DNA from: Owenia fusiformis
Lineage: Eukaryota; Annelida; Polychaeta; Sabellida; Oweniidae
Length of the DNA stretch: 64,000 nt
Direction: 5' to 3'
Assembly: GCA_903813345.2 (NCBI GenBank)
Contig: CAIIXF020000006.1
Span: forward strand, 30,050,024 to 30,114,023
Part shown: in pieces, positions 53,313 through 64,000 of the stretch
Numbering within the stretch: position 1 is the stretch's first letter
Layout: each line of letters opens with the position of its first letter
Position numbers and translations under genes: made by a program
Notes under the pieces: generated by a model
The model's input: the letters and a program-made list of their open reading frames with translations, nothing else
Told to the model about the DNA's origin: nothing
The model's database searches: none

Positions 53313-54377
53313 CCCTTATTTATATAAATCTCAATTTCAATGATTTATATTCTCCCCACAACCAACACTGTTCAAAATATGAACATTCAAAATTTGAATT
53401 CATACAATTTTGGAAAACCCAAAAATATTGAAAAAATAAATTCCTAAATGGATATCCCACAACCGCAGATCATTTGTATTGCTCTGTCAAATATCACAAC
53501 CAATGGATGGATTTACAGTACATGTTGTATATACAATTATAAATATGGAATGTCACTTATTCAATGGGACGGTATAAAATGTAAACAATTCTGCGGTAAA
53601 ATATAAGCCGCATAACCTCCATCTATCTTTACATGTGAAATGTACATTGTCATTTACATGTTCCATTGTGAAAAATATATTTCAACTACATTTGGCAGAT
53701 TATTATACAAAATCAGTACATTTTTGAAATGTACAATATTGTCACAAAATGTACAATACTGTATCAGTATTTAACAGTGAATTCACAACAATGAAACTAT
53801 TAACATGATTTTTACACTTGATCTTAAAATTACATCATAATATGAAAACAAATATGTACAAAAACAAGGAAATGCCAGAATTCAATTGTATCTTATACTG
53901 GATAAATAATATTTATCCCATTGATTGTACATTAAACAAAATTTGCATTCTAATCAATACATTAGTACCCAACTAAGCAGATAATACTCTATGGAAAGCT
54001 GTATGTACTATGTATAAAATACTAATTATCATATAAAGTGTTTTTACATACAACTTACCAATGAACATGTTTATGGATTTCAGTATATTTAAACTCTAAT
54101 TTAATTTTTAATCTCATTATACATTTGTCTTTTACAATTACAGCATTGAATAAATAAATAACATAGACCTAGTCACCAATATATATAAATGCTATTAGAT
54201 ATCATAATCTCTGACTTTTTAATATTTTACACGAACACACAAAAAAAGCACCCTAATAAAATATTTTAACATATAATCCTACATGTACCTTAGCAGGAGA
54301 GAACTTTGACAATTCAGGACAAATACATCATACGCTTACAAACAGGAAACCCTTCAAGGTTTTGTGAAACATTTGTT

Positions 54378-54772
54378 AAAGGACGATTCTCGGTTTGGAG
54401 AACGAAGTTCATCAATCTAAATGAGCATTATCCCTGCTTCGGACAAATTTGATTTTTTTACATAATATAGATTTAAATGTCTTCTTTTGAATAGTCATAA
54501 TTTAATTTGGGTAATGTTTCTAGATTTTTCGCAAAAAAATATTAGCGCAGTACACTGATGCAAATCTTTCCCCAAATCGAGACTTGTATTTTATTGAATC
54601 GGTCTATTTGAGCATTATCCCTGCTTCAGACAAATTTGTTATTTTTACATCTTGTAGATTTAAATGTCCTCTTTTGAATATTCATAGTTTAATTTGGGTA
54701 ATATTTCTATATCGTTTTCATGAAAAAAATTTTAGCCCAGGAGGCTGTTCTCCAAACCGAGAATCGTCCTTT
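54378..54772. mobile_element. 395-bp MITE, intact copy of the family at 17887
   Basis: Begins AAAGGACGATTCTCGG and ends CCGAGAATCGTCCTTT, with the same internal direct subrepeats as the nested pair in the AXDND1 intron. It serves as the uninterrupted reference. Intergenic. Confidence 0.85.
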
Positions 54773-55513
54773 GCATCCGTTTTCACATTTTATTAATAAT
54801 ATATCTCTACTTGCAAAATAAAAACAACCTTCTCCCCCAACTCCCCGCTTATGAGAAAACATACTCATGCTCAAATTGGGCACATTAAAAATACAACGTT
54901 TTAATGGTCAAGTTTTGAGGGCTCAGCAAGCAGAACATCCAATTATATGTTGTATACTACACTATGGAAAAAATTGATACAAAATAAAATACATAAATAC
55001 AAGCATATACTGATAAAAATACAATAAATCATGGTTTTGCTAACACATACGACATACACAGAACTAACCCATTTTATTCCACTATTTGATAGTGGGTATG
55101 GACCCAAATCTCACACTAACATATTTACATTTCATTTAAATGTAATCTCCTTTCAAAGGACTTATCCAATGAGGTCACAGATAACTTCTCTCTTTGTATG
55201 TAAAATATCAAAAATCAAATTCTGGAATATATCTGGATGGACTGAATGGAATTCTGATGCTTTATATAATATAGAGCGCTTTCGTTTTGTGCATTTCTGA
55301 TTAATATGGTATCAAACGATAATGATATTTTTGCGAGATCATTGTCTGTCTGTCATGGCTAATATTTCTGTCTGTTTCTAGGAAATTTAATGTATAGAAC
55401 AGTGAATATCTTTTAGCTGATTTTAATATATCGTAGTTATATCTATGATTTCTTACCATAAAAAGCAGATCTTTCACAATTAATGACATGTCATGTTGAT
55501 CTCAATATTGAAC
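54773..55513. other. Intergenic stretch, likely 3' UTR of the PDZ gene
   Basis: Lies just downstream of the minus-strand stop at 55514. No independent coding sequence is supported. Confidence 0.4.
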
Positions 55514-58500
55514 CTACTGGTCAGTTCTAGCCATAAAAGGCAAAACTTTCATAGTTAATGTGTCATGTTGGGCCATAATGTCATAGGCAATATCCAAATC
55601 TCCTCCTTGAAGAGTTCTGTTGTTAATTTCCAGAATTTCATCACCAATTCCCAGGAGTCCAGCAAACAACTTCTCTGGGTGTCCATCACTCATCCTAGAT
55701 ATGAATACACCTGAAAAACATAAATCATGCTTGAACATTTAGGCCCTTTTCAATAAGAACAATTGATGTAACCTTGGAAAAGTATTTTCGTAAAGGGCTT
55801 TAATTTTTACAACTTTAAACTTCCAAAATGCTATTCCTTCACTATGTAAGCAATCTAAAAACATCATAGTCATAATTTAAAATCTTTTTCGAATAACATG
55901 AATATTTGGAAATTCTTATTTATGATCTGTTTGATGAAATATCAATTCTAGTTTCTATACATCTCCTTCAAATTGACATAAACTAATTCACCCTTTAAGG
56001 TCAGTATTTTTTTGATATTTACCATTGTTGTATTTTGCGCTGCCTTTTGCTATGTAGAAGCCAAATGGGCCATGTGGTGGTTTCTTCAACTCAATGACCT
56101 TGAAAAAAGACATCATAGTTTTCATTCTATAGAAAGTCAACGATACAAATGACAGAAACTTATGTAAAGTCAATGAATATTCAATTACCCTAACTCCATA
56201 TAATAATGAATATCAAGTGTGAGCAAGATCAAATATAAATAGTGTCATTAGATATATTTTTCCACAACTATTGACCACTAGAAACCATCCCTAGTAAGAC
56301 TAGGGAAATTCCACAAAAAATGTTGAGGAATAAATAGAGAGATGGTTACCTGTGAGCCATCTGTATTAAGAGCAAGTAGCTTGCCTATAACCCGACCATG
56401 AGTAGGACTGTCAACTGAGTTAATAGAGAGGCTGGAGCTGCTACGCTTCAAAGATGGTGACAGTGACCGCCTCCTAGGAGACCTGAAATTATTTACATAT
56501 TTGGATTATTACGAAATTATATACATATATGGATATATTTACACAATTTGGAATATATGTATGGGAGACTTCAGTTCACTGTTTAATAAACTCCTATGAG
56601 GTCTTATTTTTAATTTGCTTTAAAATGTATTATTCCATTAATATTTCACTGAGTGATAATTTATTTTAATACATAGATATCCGAGCACTTATTTCAATAT
56701 CCATAAAATTGGAAGAGTGAAGAATTCAAAGAATTGATAGATTAGTAGAAGTATATGGTAAATCATTCCTAAATAATCAGTGAAGAGTCCTACTTGGCTG
56801 CCTGTGCATCGTGCAATACTCCATCATCCACATACTTCTTAGAGCGATCTTTCTTCTTACTAAAACTATGCCGCAGAGATTGTAATGAAGAAGACTTCTT
56901 CAATTTTGGAGGCTGTTCTTCTATTGAGCATGCTGAGCTATCTGGGTTACCCACACTGCCACTTTTGTCTAGACGATCAAGACTTACAGCTCGTTGAAGT
57001 TTTGCGATTTTACTTTTGGCTGATTTACGCAGACTTCCCAAGCGCTCAACAAGAGAAGATTTTGAGCCACGTAGATCTTTTGACATTTCCAGGTTACTGG
57101 AAAAAATGTAAATCAAAATTTATGCTGATTATCATTACAAACTATTTCCTTTTGAAAGGATTAATCAAAAAAACTGAATACTGATTTACATTTAATCAAA
57201 CTTCACTTTTCCATATTCATAATTTTACTTACAAATGACATTTTAGACGAACACAAAATCTACCTTTTATATCTAAACAATTGAGGATCACTCCCACTTG
57301 GTGTATTTGGGCGATACAGCCAATCAAGAGATCTATCCAGTCCGCCAGACATATCTGAAGCCATTGATTGTACTGACATCATTGATATTACCCCTGGGCT
57401 TGGGGGTCGAGTGTGCTCCTGAGGTTGCACTGACTGGGGTCGGCTTGGGGGTTTTGTTGAAGATATCCCGGAGCTTGGAGGTTGGACAGACTGTGGTCGC
57501 CTTGGAGGTTTTGTTGATGATACTGAAGAACATGGTGGTTGGCAAGGGGGTTTTGTTGACAACACCTCAGAAGTTGGGGCTTGAGCAGATAGTGTCCGAC
57601 TTGAAGGCTGAGACATTGCAGAGTGAGGACGTGGAATCCTCGATCTTGACTTCCTTTCATTTTTCTGCTGGGATTGAGAATCATCAGACTTTATTCTAGA
57701 TGCAAGACCATTTATACTAGGACCCGCTGAACTGGGACGTATTCTCCTTGGAATACCAGTGTTCATACTCTTCTGATTTAAAACTTCACCAGAATCATGA
57801 TAATCTACATTGTCTTTAAAGTGCTGCCTTTCAGTATCTATACAACCTTTAAGTTTAGTGTCAGGAGTTTTTAACATTTGAGACCGATCATTTTTGTGAC
57901 CATATATGGGGGTATCATTGTCTAAATGCTGCACAGGGGTAATCGTCCTTGAGGATGTGTCTGACCTTGAATGTGGAGACCTCCTAGTGACAGGTAGTAA
58001 ATCTAATGGCATAGAATCATCAACATCTGAATCATCAATCATATCTAAATAACTGTTTTTTTCACGACTATGTTCACTGGCTTTAATCCTCCTATGATAC
58101 TCATTACTTGGGTGGTCATACTCGTGATGACCCGAATCATTAAAATATAAATCCCTGTTGTTAAATGAGTTCCTTTCATGAATACTCTGATTAACTGAGT
58201 CAATGTGGCCTTCAGATAATCTATCTTCTATATCCATTGCGTTAGTACGTTGAATATACCCAGGGGGTAAATCTCTGTGGACTAAATTGTCTTCATATTG
58301 CTGTGATTCAAAATCTGTATCATACTTATTTAGAATGCGATTGGTATGGTCTGATTTGGAATCTATGTGATATCCGTTAGATATATGTCTATCAGAGCTA
58401 CTGTCCTGTATGTTTTGATGGTTTGCATCATATGAAATGCTTGTATGGAAATCCTCTTGTGGATTTGAATCTCGTTGATTTTGATCTCGTTGATCAGAGT

Positions 58501-61500
58501 ATCGTTGTCTATAATTAGCTAGGATACTTTTAACAGGAGTTGAACGATTTGATGAAGGCCTTGATGTCGATCCAAGCCCTGATGATGATTGAGGTCTTTT
58601 TGATGAAGGTCCAGGGCTCAAGCTCTCAGATGGTTCTTCCTTAAAGTGGACACGCAGCCCAGGGGAGGATGATCTTGAACGATGACCAGAGGATGCACGG
58701 GAACACGGACGTGACGGCAGCCTCAATCTAGAATTTGAATCGCCACTAGAGTTTGGGGATCCATCATTTTGAGCTTCTGGGGACAGATCAAAATGTGGAT
58801 TTTGTAAATTTGATGTCTCCAAAACACTGAAAGTAATATAAACATGTATGTATTGTTTGTTAACAACCAAATAAAATTCTAGCTTAAATACAGTTTATAG
58901 ACTGCACTTGAGAAAAGGCTGTGTTGAGAAAAATTATTAAATCAGGAGACCCTCTTTATCTAAATCATCCTACATACAGGGTGTCCAAAAAAAAACAGGA
59001 CCGTAAGAAAGTTGAATAACTCGGTCAATTTTGCATATTTTGCCTTGAAATTTAAGAATTATTTAGTTCATTCAATGTGAATTTTGTTCTGAAAGTTTGA
59101 TGACAATCCGTTTATTGTGTCAAAAACTACAGTCCTTTACAAAACATGCTCAAAGTGGGCACTTCTCCTCTCTATGCACAAACGAATCCTGCGAACAAAG
59201 TTGTTAATGACCCTTACCTATACATATTAATGTGGATGGTAAATATTGGGGTAGTTATTGCCCTCTTAAGATTGTTAGAGGCCTGTCAGTATACACATTG
59301 GCTTTAAGAAATCCTCGAAGACAAAAATTTGGGGGATTTAGATCAGGTGAATGAGCTGCCCATATGGTTTGCGTTCTGCAACTGATGAGCTGACCACCAA
59401 AGCATTGCCTAAACCATTTCAGCATATCATTTGCAGTGTTGGGGTGGTATTGGCTTGTTCAAACCACTGCTTAATTATCTCCTTAGATGTCCCTTCTGGT
59501 GCTTAGTGACCTCCAAAACTTGGTGAGAACTTACTGGTCCTTGTTCATGGTGATAGCAAGTCCCCAGTCACTTTCTAACCAAAAGGGACTGATGATTCCA
59601 TGTTTCCTCATTGCCACCCAGGGAGTGCATTGTTCAGAATGCAATGGATGCTGTAACACTTCATCAGTAGGATGTAAGCCCCAGTAGCAATTGTTCTTGG
59701 AACAAACTTGTCCATTCAGAAAGACATGTGTGTAGGAGGATCATCAACATGTTTGTTCGCCGGATTGAATTGTGCATAGAGATGAGATTTGCACATTTGG
59801 GGCATGTTTTGTAAGGAGCTGTAGTTTTTGACTCAATTGGTAGATTATTATCAAACTTTCACAACAAAATTCTTATTGAAGGAACTGAATAGTTCTGAAA
59901 TTTCAAGGCAAAATATGCAAAATTGACCGAGTTATTCAACTTTCTTACGGTCCTGTTTTTTTTTGGACACCCTGTATGTAGCATCTCTTTTTGAATCACA
60001 GACCAATAATTGAATTTCAGAATATTAGTAAACAGCTGCACTGTGAAAATGGAAGTGACAAAATATGACATGGTTTACACATTTCACTGTTCTCACTAGG
60101 ATCTATGAGACATGGGTGCAAAATTCTTATTTTCAGATTTCTTTTAGATGTGCGCAGCTTTTGACTGCAGAATACTGTACCTTGTATGTTGATGTAGCTT
60201 GAGCTTAGGTTGTATACTGTGATCTGCCTTCAAAGGACCAGGCACAGCTCCCCTGGACAGGTCAGCTTTTCTACTTTTACGATTTTGCCGGGCTTGGATC
60301 CTAAAATATACATTACATGAATATGTTAACTAATGAAAAAGGAGCAGAAGACTGGTACCAAAACATTACTTTTCTAACTGTCCTTTCAATTTAAACTTTT
60401 CACACACAATCCATTTTAGGTTGAATTCAGTTACGAGTTAAACAACACTATTTTTAAATGCATTATACATTTCACAAGTACAAGTACTCCTGTTGCATGA
60501 GGGAAGTATAAATATGTACAGTCCAGGCTAAGAAAATGCAAATGCCCACACAATGTACAAGACTGACTTGAAAAGAAGAAAAATGGTTTTAAATTACCTT
60601 GCTTTGATGTTAGACATAGGCTTAATAGGCTGCTGCTGTTGATCTGATGATGAACTAGATGTTTGCTCCCTAAACACTGGCACAATACCAGAATCTGCAT
60701 CTGAGTCTGAAAATATGGAAATACAAAAGGAATATACGTGGAATTCAGATATTCCTGTAGTTGAACTATCAAACTTCTAACTTCATATGATGTTGTTTTC
60801 TTGGTAATAATCTACTACTTTAACACTTTAAATCAAGCAATAATAATCCACTATCATCACATGAAAACATGAGCAAATAGCTTTTTAGCTTATTTAACTG
60901 TTGATATGACATGACTTGGCTAATCAAAATGCAAGAGTCTGAATGATATGTTAGAAAGATCTGTAGCAAACCACAATGCTTTAGCTTCTAGATTTTAAAA
61001 TGCTGCGTTGACCTACCATGATTATGTTTTCTATGTGGCTGATTATTCCTGGTTTTCTGACTTTCCCAATTGATGATGTCACTGTTTGAATTATCACTGC
61101 TACTGAACTGTAACCGTCTGTGAGCAAGATGCATCCTCTCCAATGGCAGATCTGAACCCTCTACACATCCGCCATTAGAATGCAAGGAGGATGTATCAAG
61201 GGTGTCAACATCAACTGCACTATCGGGCCCAGAATCAGGACTTGGCAAGCGTTTTGCAGCGCTTGATTTTTGCCCCGAGCGTGATCGCTCTGCAGCTAAA
61301 TGTTTCTGTATTAATGCTTGGAGTTGAGGCGATTTGGTTGTGTATGCTTCTTCCCGAGCTTTGGGAACGGCAGCATGATTTGCAGTAACTGGTTTCTTAA
61401 GTGTTTTCTTTGACAATGGTGACCGTTCACTAGACAATAGTTCCTGCATAGATTCCTTATTTTTACGAAGCCTGTCTTTCAAAGAAAGTGTCGAAACATT

Positions 61501-63471
61501 TGAATTTGACCTACTGAGACTTGACGAACGAGCTTTACCCAGAATGCTTTGTATTTGCATCTCAGCTAAACTTGCTCTGGATGGTGGCCGATCAGCTGTG
61601 GCAGATGAGGTTTTCTTAGATTTGGACCTTTTTCTACTTTGGCAATCATACATAGCAAGTTCTTTCTCTAAGGAATGATCATCACTGGGAAGCGAGGAAT
61701 ATCTTTGACTTCCATTAATCTGATTCTGAAACAAGGAAAAAATCATAAGTTTCACCATTAGACTGAAATGGACAATGTTCCCTTAAAATTTGGTAATTCA
61801 ATTTTTTAAAGATTGCAAAAATATGTTGCATAAATATAAACATGCTAACTATACAACATACCACGTCTGAATTTATTGATGTTTTCTGTTGTTGTCTGGA
61901 TCAATTGTTACAATACTTATACAGTATGAAGACTATATTCTTTAGTTCTGACATTTTTGAAAATTGAATGAAAATATCAGACTATGAGCAGGAACCTTGT
62001 ATGTTAAATTTGGTATTACTTCTATATATGGGCAAGACCATGTGGTAAAATCATTTTCTTATGTGTTACTTTCCCCAGCTTTAATCCACTTGAAAATATG
62101 CTGTGTTACTTTTTATAGCATTTAATTGTACTATACTGGGGGAGATGCTTCGCCGAATGAGGTTACTTCATCTTGGGGCTATTTCAACAATGTGGTTATT
62201 TCAACATTGGCTTATAACTCCAATTATTTACACAGTCCTCCATGTTTGTTTTATAAAAATTTTAAAAAGAAATCGAAATCTCCAATGGGCAAGATCATAA
62301 TCCAAGATAGTCGGCCCTGGAAATTTGAATTATCGGCCTTGGTCGAAATAAGCCCATATGGCAAAGTTTGACGCCTCTCCCCTACCTGAATTGAAGTGTT
62401 ATAATGTTTATTTTTGCGAAGTAATAAAATGCTTCTTCAAATTGATAATTTTATACATAGAATTTCAATGCGATAGTACTGACAGACTGACTTAGTTATA
62501 GATGGTCAGTATGACCGATACAGACTACAGTATTGATTATGATGTCATTCTTTTTGTTCGATCTGTTCCTTAAGATCTTATTTGGTTTATTTCAAAATAA
62601 CATTTAAATCAACCAGTTCAAGAACCGCCTCGATGCACATTGGTATCACCATCCTTTAAGGACAGGGTGCATGTTGGGAGATTTTCTGCATTCCTCAATT
62701 GAGTCACATGTTATTTTTCAAACATGAATAACTCCTTCCCCACATTGTCTACATCTTCCAAGTTTGCACAAAGAGTGCACTTCTGTGCCTAGAAAAGCCT
62801 TGTGAGAAGGTTTGTTTTGTAAAATGTATAGAAAATGAGAAAATTCAGAGAAAAAAATTTCTGAAAATTTTCTGATTTTTTTCACTGAATTTTCTTGTTT
62901 TTTATACACTTTATCAAAACATTCTTCTCACAAGTCCTTTCTAGGCACATAAGTGCACTCTTTGTGCAAAACTGGAAGATATAGACAATGAAGGGAAGGA
63001 GTGATTCTTGTTTGAAAAATAACATGTGACTCAATTGAGGAATACAGAAAATATCCCATCATGCACCCTGACCTTAAAATTCAACTACGAAATTGCTGGT
63101 GTACAAGTAGCCCCCAAGCTACGTTAGTTTCAAAAAGTATCAGAACTGTCATACAGGCAATGTCTGCCTAGGACGGAAAATTACTTATAAACTTATAAAT
63201 TAGCCTACACTGTTGCAAATTAGAAATTCATGTCGCTACTTACAGGATCAAAAGCGGGAGATGAAACATTATCTGTGCCAATATATGTGTCCCACAATTG
63301 TTCGCCACCAAAGTTAGAACCACTGGATTGCCCATTTGTGAGAATATCTCCATCTTTTTCCCACAAATGTGAGCTATTTGGCGGAATTTTATTTTCTTGA
63401 TTTTTTTCAGAAAATCGATGGGCAAAGAGATGATCCTTTAGCGATTCTATAATATCCTGGGTAGAATACAT
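55514..63471 (-). CDS. Large Ser/Arg-rich protein with C-terminal PDZ domain (KIAA1614-like candidate)
   Basis: Nine minus-strand exons splice in phase: 63471-63244, 61725-61017, 60706-60598, 60300-60181, 58826-57264, 57096-56794, 56482-56350, 56098-56023 and 55710-55514. They total 3438 nt (1145 aa). Most of the protein is low-complexity: Ser/Arg/Pro/Gln-rich, with repeated SSTKPPRRPQSVQPP-type units around 57400-57560. Exon six encodes a conserved-looking basic helix (LVERLGSLRKSAKSKIAKLQ). The last three exons give a PDZ domain: IELKKPPHGPFGFYIAKG as carboxylate-binding loop and first strand, then GVFISRMSDG, LLGIGDEILEINNRTLQGG and IAYDIMAQHD. The chain ends TDQ soon after. PDZ domains bind C-terminal peptides, so a scaffold role is plausible. 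Size and PDZ style suggest KIAA1614, but I recall that family poorly. The AG before the ATG suggests a further 5' UTR exon. Confidence 0.75.
58977..59974. mobile_element. Mariner-like element in the PDZ gene intron
   Basis: 998 bp starting CAGGGTGTCC and ending GGACACCCTG with TA on both sides (58975-58976 and 59975-59976). Terminal inverted repeats extend about 190 bp (shared AAGTTGAATAACTCGGTCAA and inverse). The interior holds a degraded transposase on the minus strand. It lies in the intron 60180-58827. Confidence 0.8.
59270..59362 (-). pseudogene. Mariner/DDE_3 transposase remnant
   Basis: Minus-strand reading gives W-AAHSPDLNPPNFCLRGFLKA then VYTDRPL. This is the final catalytic block of mariner-type transposases (SPDLNP-x-D-F-xLWG), with the Asp replaced by Asn and Trp-Gly changed. 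Upstream frames are broken. Non-functional. Confidence 0.6.
62660..63073. mobile_element. 414-bp palindromic MITE with TTAA target duplication
   Basis: Ends GGACAGGGTGCAT and ATGCACCCTGACC are inverted and flanked by TTAA on both sides (62656-62659 and 63074-63077). The two halves are complementary almost throughout, around a centre near 62870 (AAAATTTTCTGATTTTTTTC). TTAA duplication points to piggyBac-type mobilisation. It is in intron 1 of the PDZ gene. Confidence 0.75.
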
Positions 63472-63529
63472 CCTAAAAGTTAATATATTTTATAGCATCA
63501 ATACATATTGCTTTTATTTTTGTAAATAT

Positions 63530-63930
63530 CCAGCCATAGTTTTTTACGATGGTGGCGAAATAAGCGAAAGTTTAGTCGAAAAACTGTTACGGCCATTTGT
63601 TTACAACAATGGCGGATCTTCTGGACACCCCAAATTAATTTTCATCGATATACTTATTTGCAGTATGTTATTCTTACGATGGACAAAATTGTATTTAATA
63701 TAAAACATATTGAAATATCATATTTAACTTCATAAAAATATCTCGTTCAACATTTTTATATTATATGTTTTAAAGTTCCCTACGAAAAAAATATCTGGTG
63801 ATATTCACTTCCTTTGCTGAGTTGTAAATTTTACAGTTTGCAGGGTTGTTTTGCTTTCAAAGCATCCATCCTAAAAGTGTCGCTATTCTAACTTGTCAAG
63901 ATCCGGACCTGGTAAGGTAAGTGTTTATTC
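63530..63930. promoter_or_regulatory. Likely promoter region of the PDZ gene, perhaps bidirectional
   Basis: Contains YY1-like motifs (CAACAATGGCGGATC at about 63605 and GGCCATTTG at about 63590) upstream of the minus-strand gene. On the plus strand a strong donor-like GGTAAG-GTAAGT occurs at 63911-63922, which could end a non-coding first exon of a gene running out of the window. There is no direct evidence of transcription. Confidence 0.3.
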
Positions 63931-64000
63931 GTTCCAAGAGGCTACTCTTGAAATGATTGCCAGCTCGAGGTATTTGAATGAACAGCCTACTCAGAGAGCA

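Noticed and set aside
57298-57699. 133-aa plus-strand frame opposite the PDZ gene
   Set aside because: Antisense to a well-spliced exon with biased Ser/Pro/Arg composition, which opens long complementary frames.

Overview
The window is AT-rich nuclear DNA of an animal. Its genes are made of short exons with GT-AG introns, its gene families are animal ones (AXDND1, SURF2, TRIM-NHL, a PDZ protein), and mobile DNA is abundant. AXDND1 implies a species that builds motile cilia or flagella. A TRIM-NHL gene, CR1-type and L1/Tx1-type LINEs, Ty3/Gypsy elements and mariner-like elements together suggest a marine invertebrate (deuterostome or lophotrochozoan). I cannot name the species.

Layout: (1) 956-3834 (+), the last five coding exons of a gene I do not recognise. 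(2) 4893-6441, a mariner-like element folded into a long palindrome. (3) 7016-10182 (-), SURF2 in six exons (245 aa). (4) A compact shared promoter near 10.16-10.23 kb, from which AXDND1 runs the other way. (5) 11179-50719 (+), AXDND1: 20 coding exons whose lengths sum to 3195 nt (1064 aa). (6) 50.7-55.5 kb, a gene-poor stretch of satellites and hairpin elements between two convergent genes. (7) 55514-63471 (-), a nine-exon gene (1145 aa) for a Ser/Arg-rich protein with a C-terminal PDZ domain. (8) 63.5-64 kb, its likely promoter.

The most notable structure is the 23.4 kb AXDND1 intron at 17434-40820. It holds a nest of elements. An antisense TRIM gene (RING, B-boxes, coiled coil, NHL) is cut between RING and B-box by a 14.1 kb Ty3/Gypsy element (21397-35537; 1989-bp LTRs differing at about six positions; ATAT target duplication). 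The Gypsy reverse transcriptase is itself cut by a CR1-type LINE (25383-29270; 10-bp target duplication). Removing each insert with one target copy restores an exact reading frame: 1914 nt for TRIM and 6021 nt for the Gypsy gag-pol. A TRIM pseudogene fragment at 38797-39041 shows the uninterrupted RING to B-box junction. The Gypsy polyprotein lacks its integrase zinc finger and catalytic core through an in-frame deletion, although its LTRs are almost identical. The LINE carries a 2A-like motif in which the critical Asn is His.

AXDND1 also shows local duplications that copy pieces of exons with their splice sites: an acceptor-side triplication at 12812-13181 and an 83-bp donor-side array at about 13622-14105. 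Smaller palindromic elements are scattered throughout, including one inserted into another of its own family and a 4 kb multi-level foldback at 46066-50140.

All boundaries were read by eye from splice motifs, reading frames and repeats. No database search was run.
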